NCBI GenBank assembly: GCA_945878545.1
Contig: CAMCTQ010000008.1
Location: forward strand, 1-22,101
Direction: 5' to 3'
DNA length: 22,101 nt
From: Rickettsia typhi
GTDB taxonomy: Bacteria > Pseudomonadota > Alphaproteobacteria > Rickettsiales > Rickettsiaceae
This document shows, piece after piece, positions 1 through 7,810 of this stretch (its first letter is position 1; every line of letters begins with the position of its first letter). Both the position numbers and the translations under genes were made by a program. The notes beneath the pieces are model-generated. The model was not told the origin of the DNA. It made no database searches and worked only from the letters and a program-made list of their open reading frames with translations.

Positions 1-1888
1 ACTCAGAGCTGCAATAAAATCCTACTAGAAGCATTGTAATTCCTAGTCTCCAACCCGTTAAGATCGTTGCTATTAAAGTGTTTAAGACGAATATAGCAAA
101 TTGCAATTGGCCAAAATTACTTACCATAACAAAGAAACAACTGAATAAAATCAACATATAAAATATGACCACATTCCACGCCAACTGCATGATAATTTTG
201 TACTTTATTCTCGGTGGCCAAATGGGGTACATTCCCATAACAACCCCTGTAACCATCATGATTTGATAGATGGTTAAAATAACCTTCCCACCTTCTCTTA
301 ACAATTCTGCTTGGCTTGCATACATTGTGGTGAAAGTATATAGAATAAAATAGACCCCAAGGTGCATGTAATTAAGCTCATCTTTTGGAGCAGTTCTTTT
401 GCAGTACTCAATCAGATTAAAATTTCTAATGCTAGCTAGAAAGGCAGCAATTTTCCTGTCCTTTTCTTTTTTTGCATCATCCAAATATTTTCTGTCTTTT
501 ATACCAACCCACCCACCTGGCTGCTTTAAAAGATAATGGCTGCCTATGAAGGCAATCAAATTAGCTAACGTAGCAAATATTATACAATGTAGTTTGATAT
601 TGAATAGTTTCCACAGAATTACTGTTATCAAACCCGCACTCATAGCAATTAGCACCGCTTTTGTACTACTTCTAAACCCAAAAATAGCTAGCAGTAGTGG
701 AACGCTGACAATAGGTAAATAAAAACTCGCAGCAGTCATTACCATACCAAGTAGATCGTTAGTTGATAAGGCAAGGTAAACTGCAAAAACACCTAATAAT
801 AAAGAAAATAGCCTGGATAAAACTAAATTATCTATTTTGATATTTAATGTTTCTTTAATATCGTGCCCAAACAAAACAGCTGAACCATTAATAAATGAGT
901 CAGCACTAGACATTGCCATCGCTGATATACCTACTATTATTAAGCCTTTTATTAAAGGTAAATTAGTATAGTTATTAATTACATAACTAGTAACTTGGTT
1001 AGGCTCTAAATCTGGATTAATAGCTAAAATTAAGAAAGGGATCCATTCTATGGTTAATTCAATCAAAACCAACAAAATAGAAGCAATCAACCAAGCTTTT
1101 TTTGCCTGACTTATACTATTACCCATAGAAATTCTTTGAAAATGAATTGGCCCTATCTTAGGAATAGAAAAATAAAGTACTAAAAGTATAAAATCAGCTA
1201 GCTTATAGCCACGTAGGTTAGCTAGTTCTTGATAATCAAAAATACTATTTTGTGATGCTTCGGTCAGCGTTAACCCAAGAGATTGAAACTGATTCCAAAT
1301 AATAATTGCTACAGTAGGAAGAACAAAACCAAAGGTAAAAAATTGCAGCACATCTGTATAAGTTACAGCTTTAATCCCACCAAAAGAAGAATATAATACC
1401 ACTATAGTCGAAGCAAGAATAATTGCATAGGTACTGGGTATTCCTAAAAAATAATTAAATAAGGTTCCAAACACCTTAAATTGCACTGCTATTCCTCCTA
1501 TATTCCACGCAATTGCAGAAATTGCAGTTATTAATCTTACATGTTTACCATATAAATTACCCATCACCTCCGCAATTGATAATGACCCCAAAAACTCTGC
1601 CATTCTTGGTATTATAAAAAACCCAGTAATAAAAAATGCCAATAGTCTGCCACTACTAGCTATGACGTAAGGAAGTCCATCAGAGTAAGTTTTGGAAATG
1701 ATTACAAAGAAACTACTGCCAGTAGTAAAAGTTGCCACTATGGTTGCAACCAAAGCTGTGGTAGAAAAATTTCTGCCGCCTAAAGCATATTCATTAATTG
1801 TTTTTACATTTCTGCCGTAGCTCATACCAACTATAAGATTTACAATCAAAAACCCTATAAAAATAAGTATATCTATATCTATATTCAT
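1..1888 (-). CDS. Sodium:solute symporter family membrane protein, N-terminal 629 residues; possible symporter-sensor kinase fusion
   Basis: I translated the minus strand from the ATG at 1888-1886; it stays open to the window edge, so the gene is partial at its 3' end. Residues 1 to about 450 are a sodium:solute symporter (SSS) domain with many hydrophobic helices. The family signature GGIKAVTYTDVLQ lies at 170-182, and SSAD at 327-330 in AMAMSSAD matches the Na+-site helix. After a charged linker (about 457-505), a second membrane region of roughly four to six helices runs from about 506 to the edge. Ordinary SSS transporters end near 500 residues. A transporter followed by extra helices is the layout of SSS-histidine kinase sensors such as the CbrA type, but no kinase domain is visible here, so that is inference. 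GGGG about nine bases upstream serves as the ribosome site. The substrate cannot be told. Confidence 0.85.
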   Translation of the reverse strand, partial: MNIDIDILIFIGFLIVNLIVGMSYGRNVKTINEYALGGRNFSTTALVATIVATFTTGSSFFVIISKTYSDGLPYVIASSGRLLAFFITGFFIIPRMAEFLGSLSIAEVMGNLYGKHVRLITAISAIAWNIGGIAVQFKVFGTLFNYFLGIPSTYAIILASTIVVLYSSFGGIKAVTYTDVLQFFTFGFVLPTVAIIIWNQFQSLGLTLTEASQNSIFDYQELANLRGYKLADFILLVLYFSIPKIGPIHFQRISMGNSISQAKKAWLIASILLVLIELTIEWIPFLILAINPDLEPNQVTSYVINNYTNLPLIKGLIIVGISAMAMSSADSFINGSAVLFGHDIKETLNIKIDNLVLSRLFSLLLGVFAVYLALSTNDLLGMVMTAASFYLPIVSVPLLLAIFGFRSSTKAVLIAMSAGLITVILWKLFNIKLHCIIFATLANLIAFIGSHYLLKQPGGWVGIKDRKYLDDAKKEKDRKIAAFLASIRNFNLIEYCKRTAPKDELNYMHLGVYFILYTFTTMYASQAELLREGGKVILTIYQIMMVTGVVMGMYPIWPPRIKYKIIMQLAWNVVIFYMLILFSCFFVMVSNFGQLQFAIFVLNTLIATILTGWRLGITMLLVGFYCSSE

Positions 1889-2038
1889 TGTTCTATACCC
1901 CATTCACCTATAATCAACTAGAAGTTGTTGAGACATACCACGTAATGTACCATTGTTAACAAAAAAAAACAAACAGGATTTTTAGTAAGATGATAATATT
2001 TATGATTAGTAGATGATCTTAATATTTGTAGCTTAAAA
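1889..2038. other. Intergenic spacer between symporter gene and glycosyltransferase gene
   Basis: About 150 AT-rich bases between two minus-strand genes. It must hold the 3' end of the ftsA-barrel-glycosyltransferase operon and the promoter of the symporter gene. An A-run at 1960-1968 would read as a U-run on the minus strand, but I see no strong GC-containing stem before it, so I do not call a terminator. Confidence 0.4.
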
Positions 2039-3652
2039 CTAATCGAGTTCGTCAGCACTCACAGCATGTTTAGTTTTGTTCCATTTAAATGGAGTCATAA
2101 AAGTTTCTACAATTGCCCAATACGCTGCAATAGTATGTAAAACAAAGTATAATGGCCATAAAAGTAAAATAAAAAAATTAAAAACCACAAACTTCTTCTG
2201 TTTGGTAATATAATAAACAGAAGAATAAACATAGGTTAAGGAAAAAACACTGTTTATAAGCCATAAGTAGTAAACATACAAATCTAGTTTAAATAGATAT
2301 AGTGTTATCAACCATGGCATACAAAAAAAACTATAAGAAGAAAATCCAACAAAAATGTATATTGATACAACCTTTGTAAACCCTAGATCCTTGTAATTCT
2401 TAGGCGAAAGAAGGAATATATAAATTGTTTGGATAAAACCCTTGATCCACCTTGTTCTTTGAGCTAGCCAGTTAAAAAGACCGATAGGAGCTTCTTCTAG
2501 AGTTTCTGAATCTATAATATGAACTTTATAGCCATTAGAGTATAACCTAATCCCAAGATCTGCATCTTCAGTAACATTATATGCATCCCAATAACCTACT
2601 TTCTCTAAAGCAGACACCTTAAAATGATTGCTCGTTCCACCAAGAGTAATGGGCAGCTCATACAAATTCAAACCTTTTAACAAATATTCAAACCAAAGGC
2701 TATATTCTATGCTAAAAAAGCTTGTTAACATATTCTCATTTGGATTATAAAAATTTAATCTAGCCTGCACACAGGCATATTCTTGAGATAACTCTTTAAA
2801 AGCCTGCAGCGCTTTTAATAATTGATCCGAATCTGGCCTATCTTCTGCATCATAAACACATAGATACTCACCTTTAACATAAGATATTGCATAATTCATT
2901 GCTTTAGGTTTTGTTCTGGGAAAAGATACCGGTACTTTAATAACATGTATGTATTTGGGTAAATCTACAATTGATAAGGCTTTATTCATTTCCTTATCAT
3001 CTGCTTCAACAATAAATTTTACATCTAATTTTGATTTAGGGTAACTTAAATTATCAATAGCTTTAATTATAGACTTTAACTTTCCAACTTCTTTATATAA
3101 AGGAACAAAAATACTATAAATGGGTATCTTTCCTTTGTATTTCTTAGAAACAAGCTTAGTTCTTTTATAATCTTGTTTGATAGAACGCTTAAATAATAAT
3201 GCTTTCAAAATATTCTGCATTAAATAAATAACATTATTAATGACGTGAAATAGATTAGGAAAAAATGATAAATTTAACGCAAACAACAACAAAAACCCCG
3301 TAATCATTTTTTTATAATCAACGGTTTTTGCATTACATATTGTGGAAATTTCGGATAAATAGTTCTGCGATTTTTGTGTATTTAATTGACCAAAACTCTG
3401 TTCTAAAACTGATAACAACTCTTTTTTTGTAATAAAATAAAGCTTGATTCCACTACCATATTTTTTGTCAATGTATGCAATAGTTGAAGAATTTACAACA
3501 CAACAACTAAGCTCATTACAAGCATTATAAAAAACAACATAACCCCTACAATAATAATCATTTATATTGTTAAAATTTATTGCATTAATTTTAACAACTG
3601 ATTGATCTATAATTTCCAAATTTTGATTATAAAAATCTAAAGATTTACGCAT
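2039..3652 (-). CDS. Membrane family-2 glycosyltransferase with N-terminal GspE_N/MshEN-like domain
   Basis: A processive-type GT2 enzyme of the inner membrane, 537 residues, expected to polymerise a polysaccharide from a nucleotide sugar. Residues 20-100 resemble the N-terminal domain of GspE/MshE (ending in FITKKELLSVLEQSFG), which in some proteins binds c-di-GMP; no clear binding motif is visible. Hydrophobic helices lie at about 117-153. The GT-A domain starts near 178 and carries EADD at 216-219, the metal-binding D-A-E-D at 268-271, the acceptor motif TEDAD at 361-365 and QRTRW at 398-402 (the QxxRW motif of cellulose and hyaluronan synthase-like enzymes). Further membrane segments follow at about 427-515. 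Its start overlaps the end of the upstream beta-barrel gene by 16 bases, implying translational coupling in one operon with ftsA. The product sugar is unknown. Confidence 0.88.
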   Translation of the reverse strand: MRKSLDFYNQNLEIIDQSVVKINAINFNNINDYYCRGYVVFYNACNELSCCVVNSSTIAYIDKKYGSGIKLYFITKKELLSVLEQSFGQLNTQKSQNYLSEISTICNAKTVDYKKMITGFLLLFALNLSFFPNLFHVINNVIYLMQNILKALLFKRSIKQDYKRTKLVSKKYKGKIPIYSIFVPLYKEVGKLKSIIKAIDNLSYPKSKLDVKFIVEADDKEMNKALSIVDLPKYIHVIKVPVSFPRTKPKAMNYAISYVKGEYLCVYDAEDRPDSDQLLKALQAFKELSQEYACVQARLNFYNPNENMLTSFFSIEYSLWFEYLLKGLNLYELPITLGGTSNHFKVSALEKVGYWDAYNVTEDADLGIRLYSNGYKVHIIDSETLEEAPIGLFNWLAQRTRWIKGFIQTIYIFLLSPKNYKDLGFTKVVSIYIFVGFSSYSFFCMPWLITLYLFKLDLYVYYLWLINSVFSLTYVYSSVYYITKQKKFVVFNFFILLLWPLYFVLHTIAAYWAIVETFMTPFKWNKTKHAVSADELD

Positions 3653-4581
3653 ACAGAAAATATAGGACCGGATAATTGAAACATTCTATTACGGAGACTT
3701 CTTTTCCAATAATAACCTATTTGAGTAATAAACATGGGATAATTAGCATCACTACCAAATTCCTTTGCAAGAGATATTTGCTCGTACACTACTCCTCTAT
3801 ACATTAGATTACCATTGGTTGCAAAACTATATTCAAAATAATTACTTAATATCAAGTTTTTTACTAATTCCACCCCCTCAACAAAACTAATTTTTTTCAA
3901 AATTGTATTTTTATAATTATTATTAGATCTTTTGCCAACACTAAAGCCCAGCTCGGAGAAATGCTTTTTTCCAGACTTTGATATTTTTGTGTAACCAATA
4001 TATGTCCCAATCCCATAAGAGTATTTTTGACCAAATATGTTATTCTTACTATAACTAACCTCAGGTACTAGAGAAATTTGCCAGCTATCATTCTTATGCA
4101 ACGAGTGTTTATAAAAAAAAACCACTTCTCGGACAACATTCTTTTTAAATGATTCTTCAGAAAGATTATTGGTATACTTGTATTGCAGGTTTTTCTCTAA
4201 ACTGAAATTCGCCTTCAATCCAAAACTTTGATTTTGGCTAAGCCCATACTCAATCTCGTTTCCTATAAAAATATCATCGTTAAAGGCTTCATAGTCACTA
4301 ACAAAAGCTTCTAACTCCCTTAAATCTTGCTGCTCATTTTGAGCTAAATTCTTTCTTTTCATAAGAATACTAATTTCTCTATGAGCCTTTGAAAGCATTT
4401 CAGCTCTTTCTTTTTGAGAATCCCTAGTTTCCCTATCAATAAACAAAACATTAGAGGAAAATTTATACCTACCCTCCTCTGGAAGCCAAGCTATTGACTC
4501 CGATATGGTAGAATAAAAAATGGTAATTAAAAAAACGAACGTTTTTAATATAAGTATTATTATATATTTTCCTTGAACCAT
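3637..4581 (-). CDS. Exported beta-barrel-like protein of unknown function
   Basis: I do not recognise this 314-residue protein. It begins with a hydrophobic signal-like segment (about 5-31, possible cleavage after SIA at 29-31). A charged, helix-prone stretch follows at about 50-95. From about 105 to the end there are alternating hydrophobic-polar strands rich in aromatic residues and Asn/Ser, for example EYGLSQNQSFGLKANFSLE, ending in VCVNL. That pattern suits a small outer-membrane beta-barrel. It overlaps ftsA by 22 bases upstream and the glycosyltransferase by 16 bases downstream, so it is almost certainly co-translated with both. A role in exporting or anchoring the polysaccharide made by its neighbour is a guess from context. 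The barrel assignment rests on sequence pattern alone. Confidence 0.7.
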   Translation of the reverse strand: MVQGKYIIILILKTFVFLITIFYSTISESIAWLPEEGRYKFSSNVLFIDRETRDSQKERAEMLSKAHREISILMKRKNLAQNEQQDLRELEAFVSDYEAFNDDIFIGNEIEYGLSQNQSFGLKANFSLEKNLQYKYTNNLSEESFKKNVVREVVFFYKHSLHKNDSWQISLVPEVSYSKNNIFGQKYSYGIGTYIGYTKISKSGKKHFSELGFSVGKRSNNNYKNTILKKISFVEGVELVKNLILSNYFEYSFATNGNLMYRGVVYEQISLAKEFGSDANYPMFITQIGYYWKRSLRNRMFQLSGPIFSVCVNL

Positions 4582-5795
4582 AAAAACATTCTTCTAAACC
4601 ACCCATGATCTTCTTGCTCACCAGATTTAAATGAATTCTTTTTATATTTCAAGGCTTTTGATTTTATCATACCCATTGCAGTTGAATATATAGCAATATT
4701 AACATTATCAACAAATCCCGGAGTATGCTCAAGCTTAGCTAGTCTAACTTGTTTTTGGAATATTTCAGCAACTAGATTTTTAACTCCTTGTAAACCAGAG
4801 CCTCCCCCAGTAAGAACCACTCTTTTTGCAATTAGATGATCCATAGCTATATAATCATATTCCTTTTTTAGAAGAGTGAGAATTTCTTCTACCCTAGAGT
4901 GAATAATCTCAGCAAGCTTAGATACTGAAATTGTTAAATCAACATTATAATTATTGTCAGGCTCAAAATCACTTATTCTAACAGATTCGTTTTTACTAAA
5001 AAGATCTGGTCTTACATCTCCATATAAAATTTTCAGCTTTTCAGCAGTATCTATAGAAACAGACAAAACTTTAGCTATGTCAGAAGTTATATGATGACTA
5101 CCCATAGGCACACTCCCCACATACAATATCTTACCTTCGAAAAACACTCCAAAACTTGTGATATGACTCCCCATATCAATAATAATAGCTCCTGTTTCTT
5201 TTTCATCATCAGAGAGACATGCAAGCCCATCAGCATAAATTGATAAGACAACATCTCCAACTTCTATATGACATCTAGCAAAACAATTAGTTAAATTTAT
5301 CAGTATTAAAGAATTTGCAGCAATAACATGTATTTGACAACCAAGTTCCCTTGCATACATACCATTCGGATTATCAACAATATTATTTTTATCAAGTGTA
5401 AACTCTATTGGAAAATAATGTATTACTTCCTGATCTTTGACAGAAAAATCGCTTAAGGCTTTTTGTATTAATTTTTTTATATCTTGCTTGCTAATTGGTT
5501 GATTACTGAGTTTTAATGTATGACTAATATAATAAGATTTAACACCACCAGATAATGAAATTGTAACCTCATTGATACTTTTATCGCATTCTTTTTCAAG
5601 AGAATAAATGGTAGCAATAATGCTATTCTCTGCCGCTTCAAGATCCACTACTGTGCCAGCCTTAAATCCATCGGAGTACTGCAAAACTTGTGCAACAACC
5701 GTACTCTCCCCTGTTTTATTGATATTCGCAGCAATAGCTGCAACCTTATTGCTACCTATATCAAACACAATATAATTTGCAGACTTTCCCTTCAT
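4560..5795 (-). CDS. ftsA: Cell division protein FtsA
   Basis: An actin-like ATPase that tethers FtsZ to the inner membrane at the division site; 411 residues, the usual size. The phosphate-1 loop FDIGSNK is at 11-17. The FtsA-specific 1C subdomain occupies roughly 84-160. The phosphate-2 loop IIIDMGSHIT is at 204-213, and the adenosine motif LTGGGSGLQG is at 328-337. The C-terminus (399-411, WFRRMFLWFKENI) is the amphipathic membrane-targeting helix. In many relatives ftsA sits directly downstream of ftsQ in a division-wall cluster. Here the upstream neighbour is a tRNA on the other strand, and ftsA leads an operon with a barrel protein and a glycosyltransferase, which it overlaps by 22 bases. 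Start is the ATG at 5795, preceded by a weak AAAGAAA. Confidence 0.95.
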   Translation of the reverse strand: MKGKSANYIVFDIGSNKVAAIAANINKTGESTVVAQVLQYSDGFKAGTVVDLEAAENSIIATIYSLEKECDKSINEVTISLSGGVKSYYISHTLKLSNQPISKQDIKKLIQKALSDFSVKDQEVIHYFPIEFTLDKNNIVDNPNGMYARELGCQIHVIAANSLILINLTNCFARCHIEVGDVVLSIYADGLACLSDDEKETGAIIIDMGSHITSFGVFFEGKILYVGSVPMGSHHITSDIAKVLSVSIDTAEKLKILYGDVRPDLFSKNESVRISDFEPDNNYNVDLTISVSKLAEIIHSRVEEILTLLKKEYDYIAMDHLIAKRVVLTGGGSGLQGVKNLVAEIFQKQVRLAKLEHTPGFVDNVNIAIYSTAMGMIKSKALKYKKNSFKSGEQEDHGWFRRMFLWFKENI

Positions 5796-5969
5796 GATTT
5801 TCTTTGTTTAACCAATTTTATCAATAGAACTCTAGTTTATCATTTTCTGACTAATTAATGTAATGGCTTCACACCAAACCACCAATCTTTGGCATTGTCA
5901 GAATCATACTATAACAGAGATGCAATCTAAATATAATATCTTTATTCAAGGATGTTAATAATTTTTCTC

Positions 5970-5998
5970 TTGAAATGATAATTGTTTTCTGTTATCAA
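5970..5998 (+). promoter_or_regulatory. Candidate promoter of tRNA-Ser
   Basis: TTGAAA at 5970-5975 and TATCAA at 5993-5998 are separated by 17 bases. This would start transcription about a dozen bases before the mature tRNA-Ser 5' end at 6017. Found by eye against the sigma-70 consensus. Confidence 0.4.
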
Positions 5999-6016
5999 CA
6001 TTGTTGCCCGAATATG

Positions 6017-6106
6017 GGACAGGTGTCCGAGTGGTTTAAGGATCTAGTCTTGAAAACTAGCGTGCGGTTCTCCGTACCGTGAGTTCGAATCTCACCCTGT
6101 CCGCCA
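6017..6106 (+). tRNA. tRNA-Ser (anticodon UGA)
   Basis: A full class II cloverleaf. Acceptor GGACAGG (6017-6023) pairs with CCTGTCC (6096-6102). Anticodon stem CTAGT/ACTAG encloses the loop CTTGAAA with anticodon TGA. A long variable arm follows, the T arm is GTGAG-TTCGAAT-CTCAC, the discriminator is G at 6103, and CCA is encoded at 6104-6106. It reads UCA-family serine codons. It borders the accessory stretch that ends at tRNA-Leu, and tRNA-Ser genes are common integration sites. Confidence 0.97.
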
Positions 6107-6389
6107 CCCTACGTTCTTCGAACTTCGGGCGGCACGCCAGAAGTGAGTTAGAACTAGGAGTGTCTCACGAAGCTTTAGCGCAGTTTGGAGAATCGCAAAA
6201 TTACCAATTTCACCCTAAATCTCCTAATTTTACTCTCCATATCATATTTGCAAAACCGGTCTTGAGGTTCGTTATTGGAGCTTCAAGCAGCGTATGTACC
6301 GTAGAGCAAGAATTTTTCTCCCACCTGACTAGTTTTTACTCTGTTCATATGCACTTAGCATTCACTGATCTTCTCTATCATGAAACCTT
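6107..6389. other. Stretch without a convincing gene between tRNA-Ser and marR
   Basis: About 280 bases. The first 40 after the tRNA are unusually GC-rich for this window and contain a short GTTCTTCGAAC palindrome and GGGCGGCACGCC. A 107-codon frame runs through but its first ATG lies inside the tRNA T arm, and its product resembles no family I know. The block may be a dispersed repeat, tRNA-processing spacer or relic sequence. No ribosome site, domain or second in-frame start is convincing. Confidence 0.4.
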
Positions 6390-6833
6390 CTATTGGCACT
6401 GAAGATTATTAAAGCACTCAATAAGCAACTTTTCTAACAGGACCCTATTATCTTCGGTGATGGTAGAAACCATCGTAGCTTCAACTTTACTAATGATTTT
6501 ATGAGCTTGCCCAACAACATTCATGCCTTGTTTTGTTAATTCGGTGCATAAGATTCTGCCATGCTTTGGATCGCTCTTTCGTTTCACGAGACTCCGTTTT
6601 TCTAGATTAGAAACGATACCATGCATGGTTTGAGCCGTGATAAATGAAGAACGGGCTAACGCCGCATTGGAAATACCAGATCTTAACTCTAATTGTGCAA
6701 GAACGGCATATTGCGGAGTGGTTAGATCTAGTGATCTCAGCACCTCATCCATGTGAAGGCGCAAACTATGCTGGGTCTGTTTTAGTTTGTAGCCTAGCGA
6801 GCCTGTCACATTAATATTTTTATTAGTTGACAT
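6390..6833 (-). CDS. MarR-family transcriptional regulator (first)
   Basis: A 147-residue winged-helix repressor of the MarR type, which binds DNA as a dimer and usually releases it on binding small phenolic, lipid or oxidant ligands. The helix-turn-helix core runs from about residue 38 to 80, with a recognition helix ITAQTMHGIVSNLEKR at 65-80. The beta-wing SDPKHGRILCTELT at 87-100 has the family's D-x-R-type wing, slightly altered. Flanking helices for dimerisation are at 10-35 and 105-145. It is divergent from the SnoaL-like gene and separated from it by 55 bases carrying a perfect 10-bp inverted repeat. The usual MarR arrangement is repression of both itself and the divergent gene through such a site. 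The inducer is unknown. Confidence 0.9.
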   Translation of the reverse strand: MSTNKNINVTGSLGYKLKQTQHSLRLHMDEVLRSLDLTTPQYAVLAQLELRSGISNAALARSSFITAQTMHGIVSNLEKRSLVKRKSDPKHGRILCTELTKQGMNVVGQAHKIISKVEATMVSTITEDNRVLLEKLLIECFNNLQCQ

Positions 6834-6843
6834 ATCAGTACCC

Positions 6844-6877
6844 TTATATTATATTATCAGTGTGCTTATAATATAAT
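6844..6877. promoter_or_regulatory. Symmetric divergent promoter with MarR-operator-like palindrome
   Basis: ATTATATTAT (6848-6857) and ATAATATAAT (6868-6877) form perfect 10-bp inverted arms around a 10-base centre. On the plus strand TTATAT (6844-6849), 17 bases, then TATAAT (6867-6872) fits a sigma-70 promoter. On the minus strand the same geometry, TTATAT then 17 bases then TATAAT (6876 to 6848), faces the first marR. The two promoters therefore occupy the same DNA. A MarR dimer on the palindrome would block both. The element and spacings are seen directly; the regulation is inference. Confidence 0.65.
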
Positions 6878-6888
6878 AGGAGTTCGAT

Positions 6889-7281
6889 ATGAATACAACA
6901 CATTCTGAAAGTGATAATAACTTAAAAGTAGCGGTGAGCTATTATAGCTCATTGCTAAAAAAAGATTTCGATACGATGTCGAGTTATTTGCATGAAAATG
7001 TCCTTTTCATTGGACCTTTAGCGGAAATGCAGGGGAGAGATGCAGTTGTTTTGGCTGCAAAAAACTTAAGCCAAATATTGGGGGACATTAAAATACGATC
7101 CAAATTTGCTCACCAAAATCAGATTATGCTCGCCTATGATTTTATGTTTCCGCAAGCCTTTGGTAAACTTAGGGCAGCTGTGCTGATGGAATTTACGAAT
7201 CAGCTTATTTCTAAAATTGAGTTGTTTTACGATGGCAGACCATTCGAAGACAAGAAAAGTGAAATTTTCTCACAAAAATAG
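6889..7281 (+). CDS. SnoaL/NTF2-like domain protein
   Basis: A 130-residue protein with the NTF2-like (SnoaL_2) cone-shaped fold. It has the N-terminal helix pair VAVSYYSSLLKKDFDTMSSYL (about 15-34), then a strand with HENVLFIGPLAEMQGRDAV (35-53), the hallmark entry into the pocket, followed by strands to about 118. Such proteins are small cyclases, isomerases, or binders of small hydrophobic ligands. No catalytic Asp/His pair can be assigned with confidence. Start ATG is preceded by AGGAG (6878-6882) at six bases. It is the only gene facing away from the first marR across the palindrome, so it is the likely regulated target. Confidence 0.8.
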   Translation: MNTTHSESDNNLKVAVSYYSSLLKKDFDTMSSYLHENVLFIGPLAEMQGRDAVVLAAKNLSQILGDIKIRSKFAHQNQIMLAYDFMFPQAFGKLRAAVLMEFTNQLISKIELFYDGRPFEDKKSEIFSQK

Positions 7282-7330
7282 TATTATTGGTAATTAAAGA
7301 TTTATTGAGCAGTTTTCTATTATTTATCCC

Positions 7331-7373
7331 TTGGCTATTTAGTATATTAGTATATAATATAAAGAGATACTAA
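7331..7373 (+). promoter_or_regulatory. Promoter and possible second MarR operator upstream of the SRPBCC-marR-EVE operon
   Basis: TTGGCT (7331-7336), 16 bases, then TATAAT (7353-7358) fits a sigma-70 promoter. TTAGTATA is repeated directly at 7339-7346 and 7347-7354 within and beside the spacer. The inverted form ATACTAA lies at 7367-7373 near the expected transcription start. This spacing of repeats across the core promoter suits a repressor site, plausibly for the second MarR encoded in the operon. Confidence 0.5.
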
Positions 7374-7384
7374 GAGAGACTAGC

Positions 7385-7810
7385 ATGTGGACAAGAACCT
7401 ATAGCAAAACATTTCAGGACATTAAACGTGAGGATATCTGGCGCATTTGGACAGACGTAAATAACTGGCCAACTTGGCATGGCGATTTGGATTACTGCAA
7501 ACTTGACGGTGACTTTGCGGTTGGCAATTATTTCATATTAAAGCCCAAGAGCATAAACCCTGTTAAAATCATGCTAACCGAAATCGTTGATGATCATCAT
7601 TTTACCGATTGCACTTCGTTCTTTGGTGCAAAAATGTATGATACCCACGCTATGGAAGATACAGCTGATGGACTAAAGTTAACGAATAAACTTGTTGTAA
7701 CTGGTCCGCTAAAATGGCTTTGGATTAAACTTGTAGCACAAAATGTCGCTGATACTGTGCCAGAGGAAATGGAAAGCTTGGTGAAACTTGCAAGAGGTAG
7801 TAATGTCTAA
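7385..7810 (+). CDS. SRPBCC (START/polyketide-cyclase-like) family protein
   Basis: A 141-residue helix-grip protein of the SRPBCC superfamily, which binds hydrophobic ligands in a deep pocket. The N-terminal strand and short helices contain DIWRIWTDVNNWPTWHGDL (17-35), the typical W-x-x-x-x-D-x-x-x-W-P-x-W block of polyketide-cyclase-like members. Central strands are at about 45-108, and the long C-terminal pocket helix is at about 109-136. GAGAG at 7373-7379 lies upstream of the ATG. It overlaps the second marR by eight bases. A ligand-binding protein beside a MarR regulator suggests handling or sensing of a small aromatic or lipid-like compound, but the ligand cannot be read from the sequence. 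Confidence 0.8.
   Translation: MWTRTYSKTFQDIKREDIWRIWTDVNNWPTWHGDLDYCKLDGDFAVGNYFILKPKSINPVKIMLTEIVDDHHFTDCTSFFGAKMYDTHAMEDTADGLKLTNKLVVTGPLKWLWIKLVAQNVADTVPEEMESLVKLARGSNV

Noticed and set aside
6079..6402. Plus-strand frame of 107 codons overlapping tRNA-Ser
   Set aside because: Its ATG lies inside the T arm of the tRNA, no ribosome site precedes it, and the product matches no family; the DNA is reported as a non-coding block.
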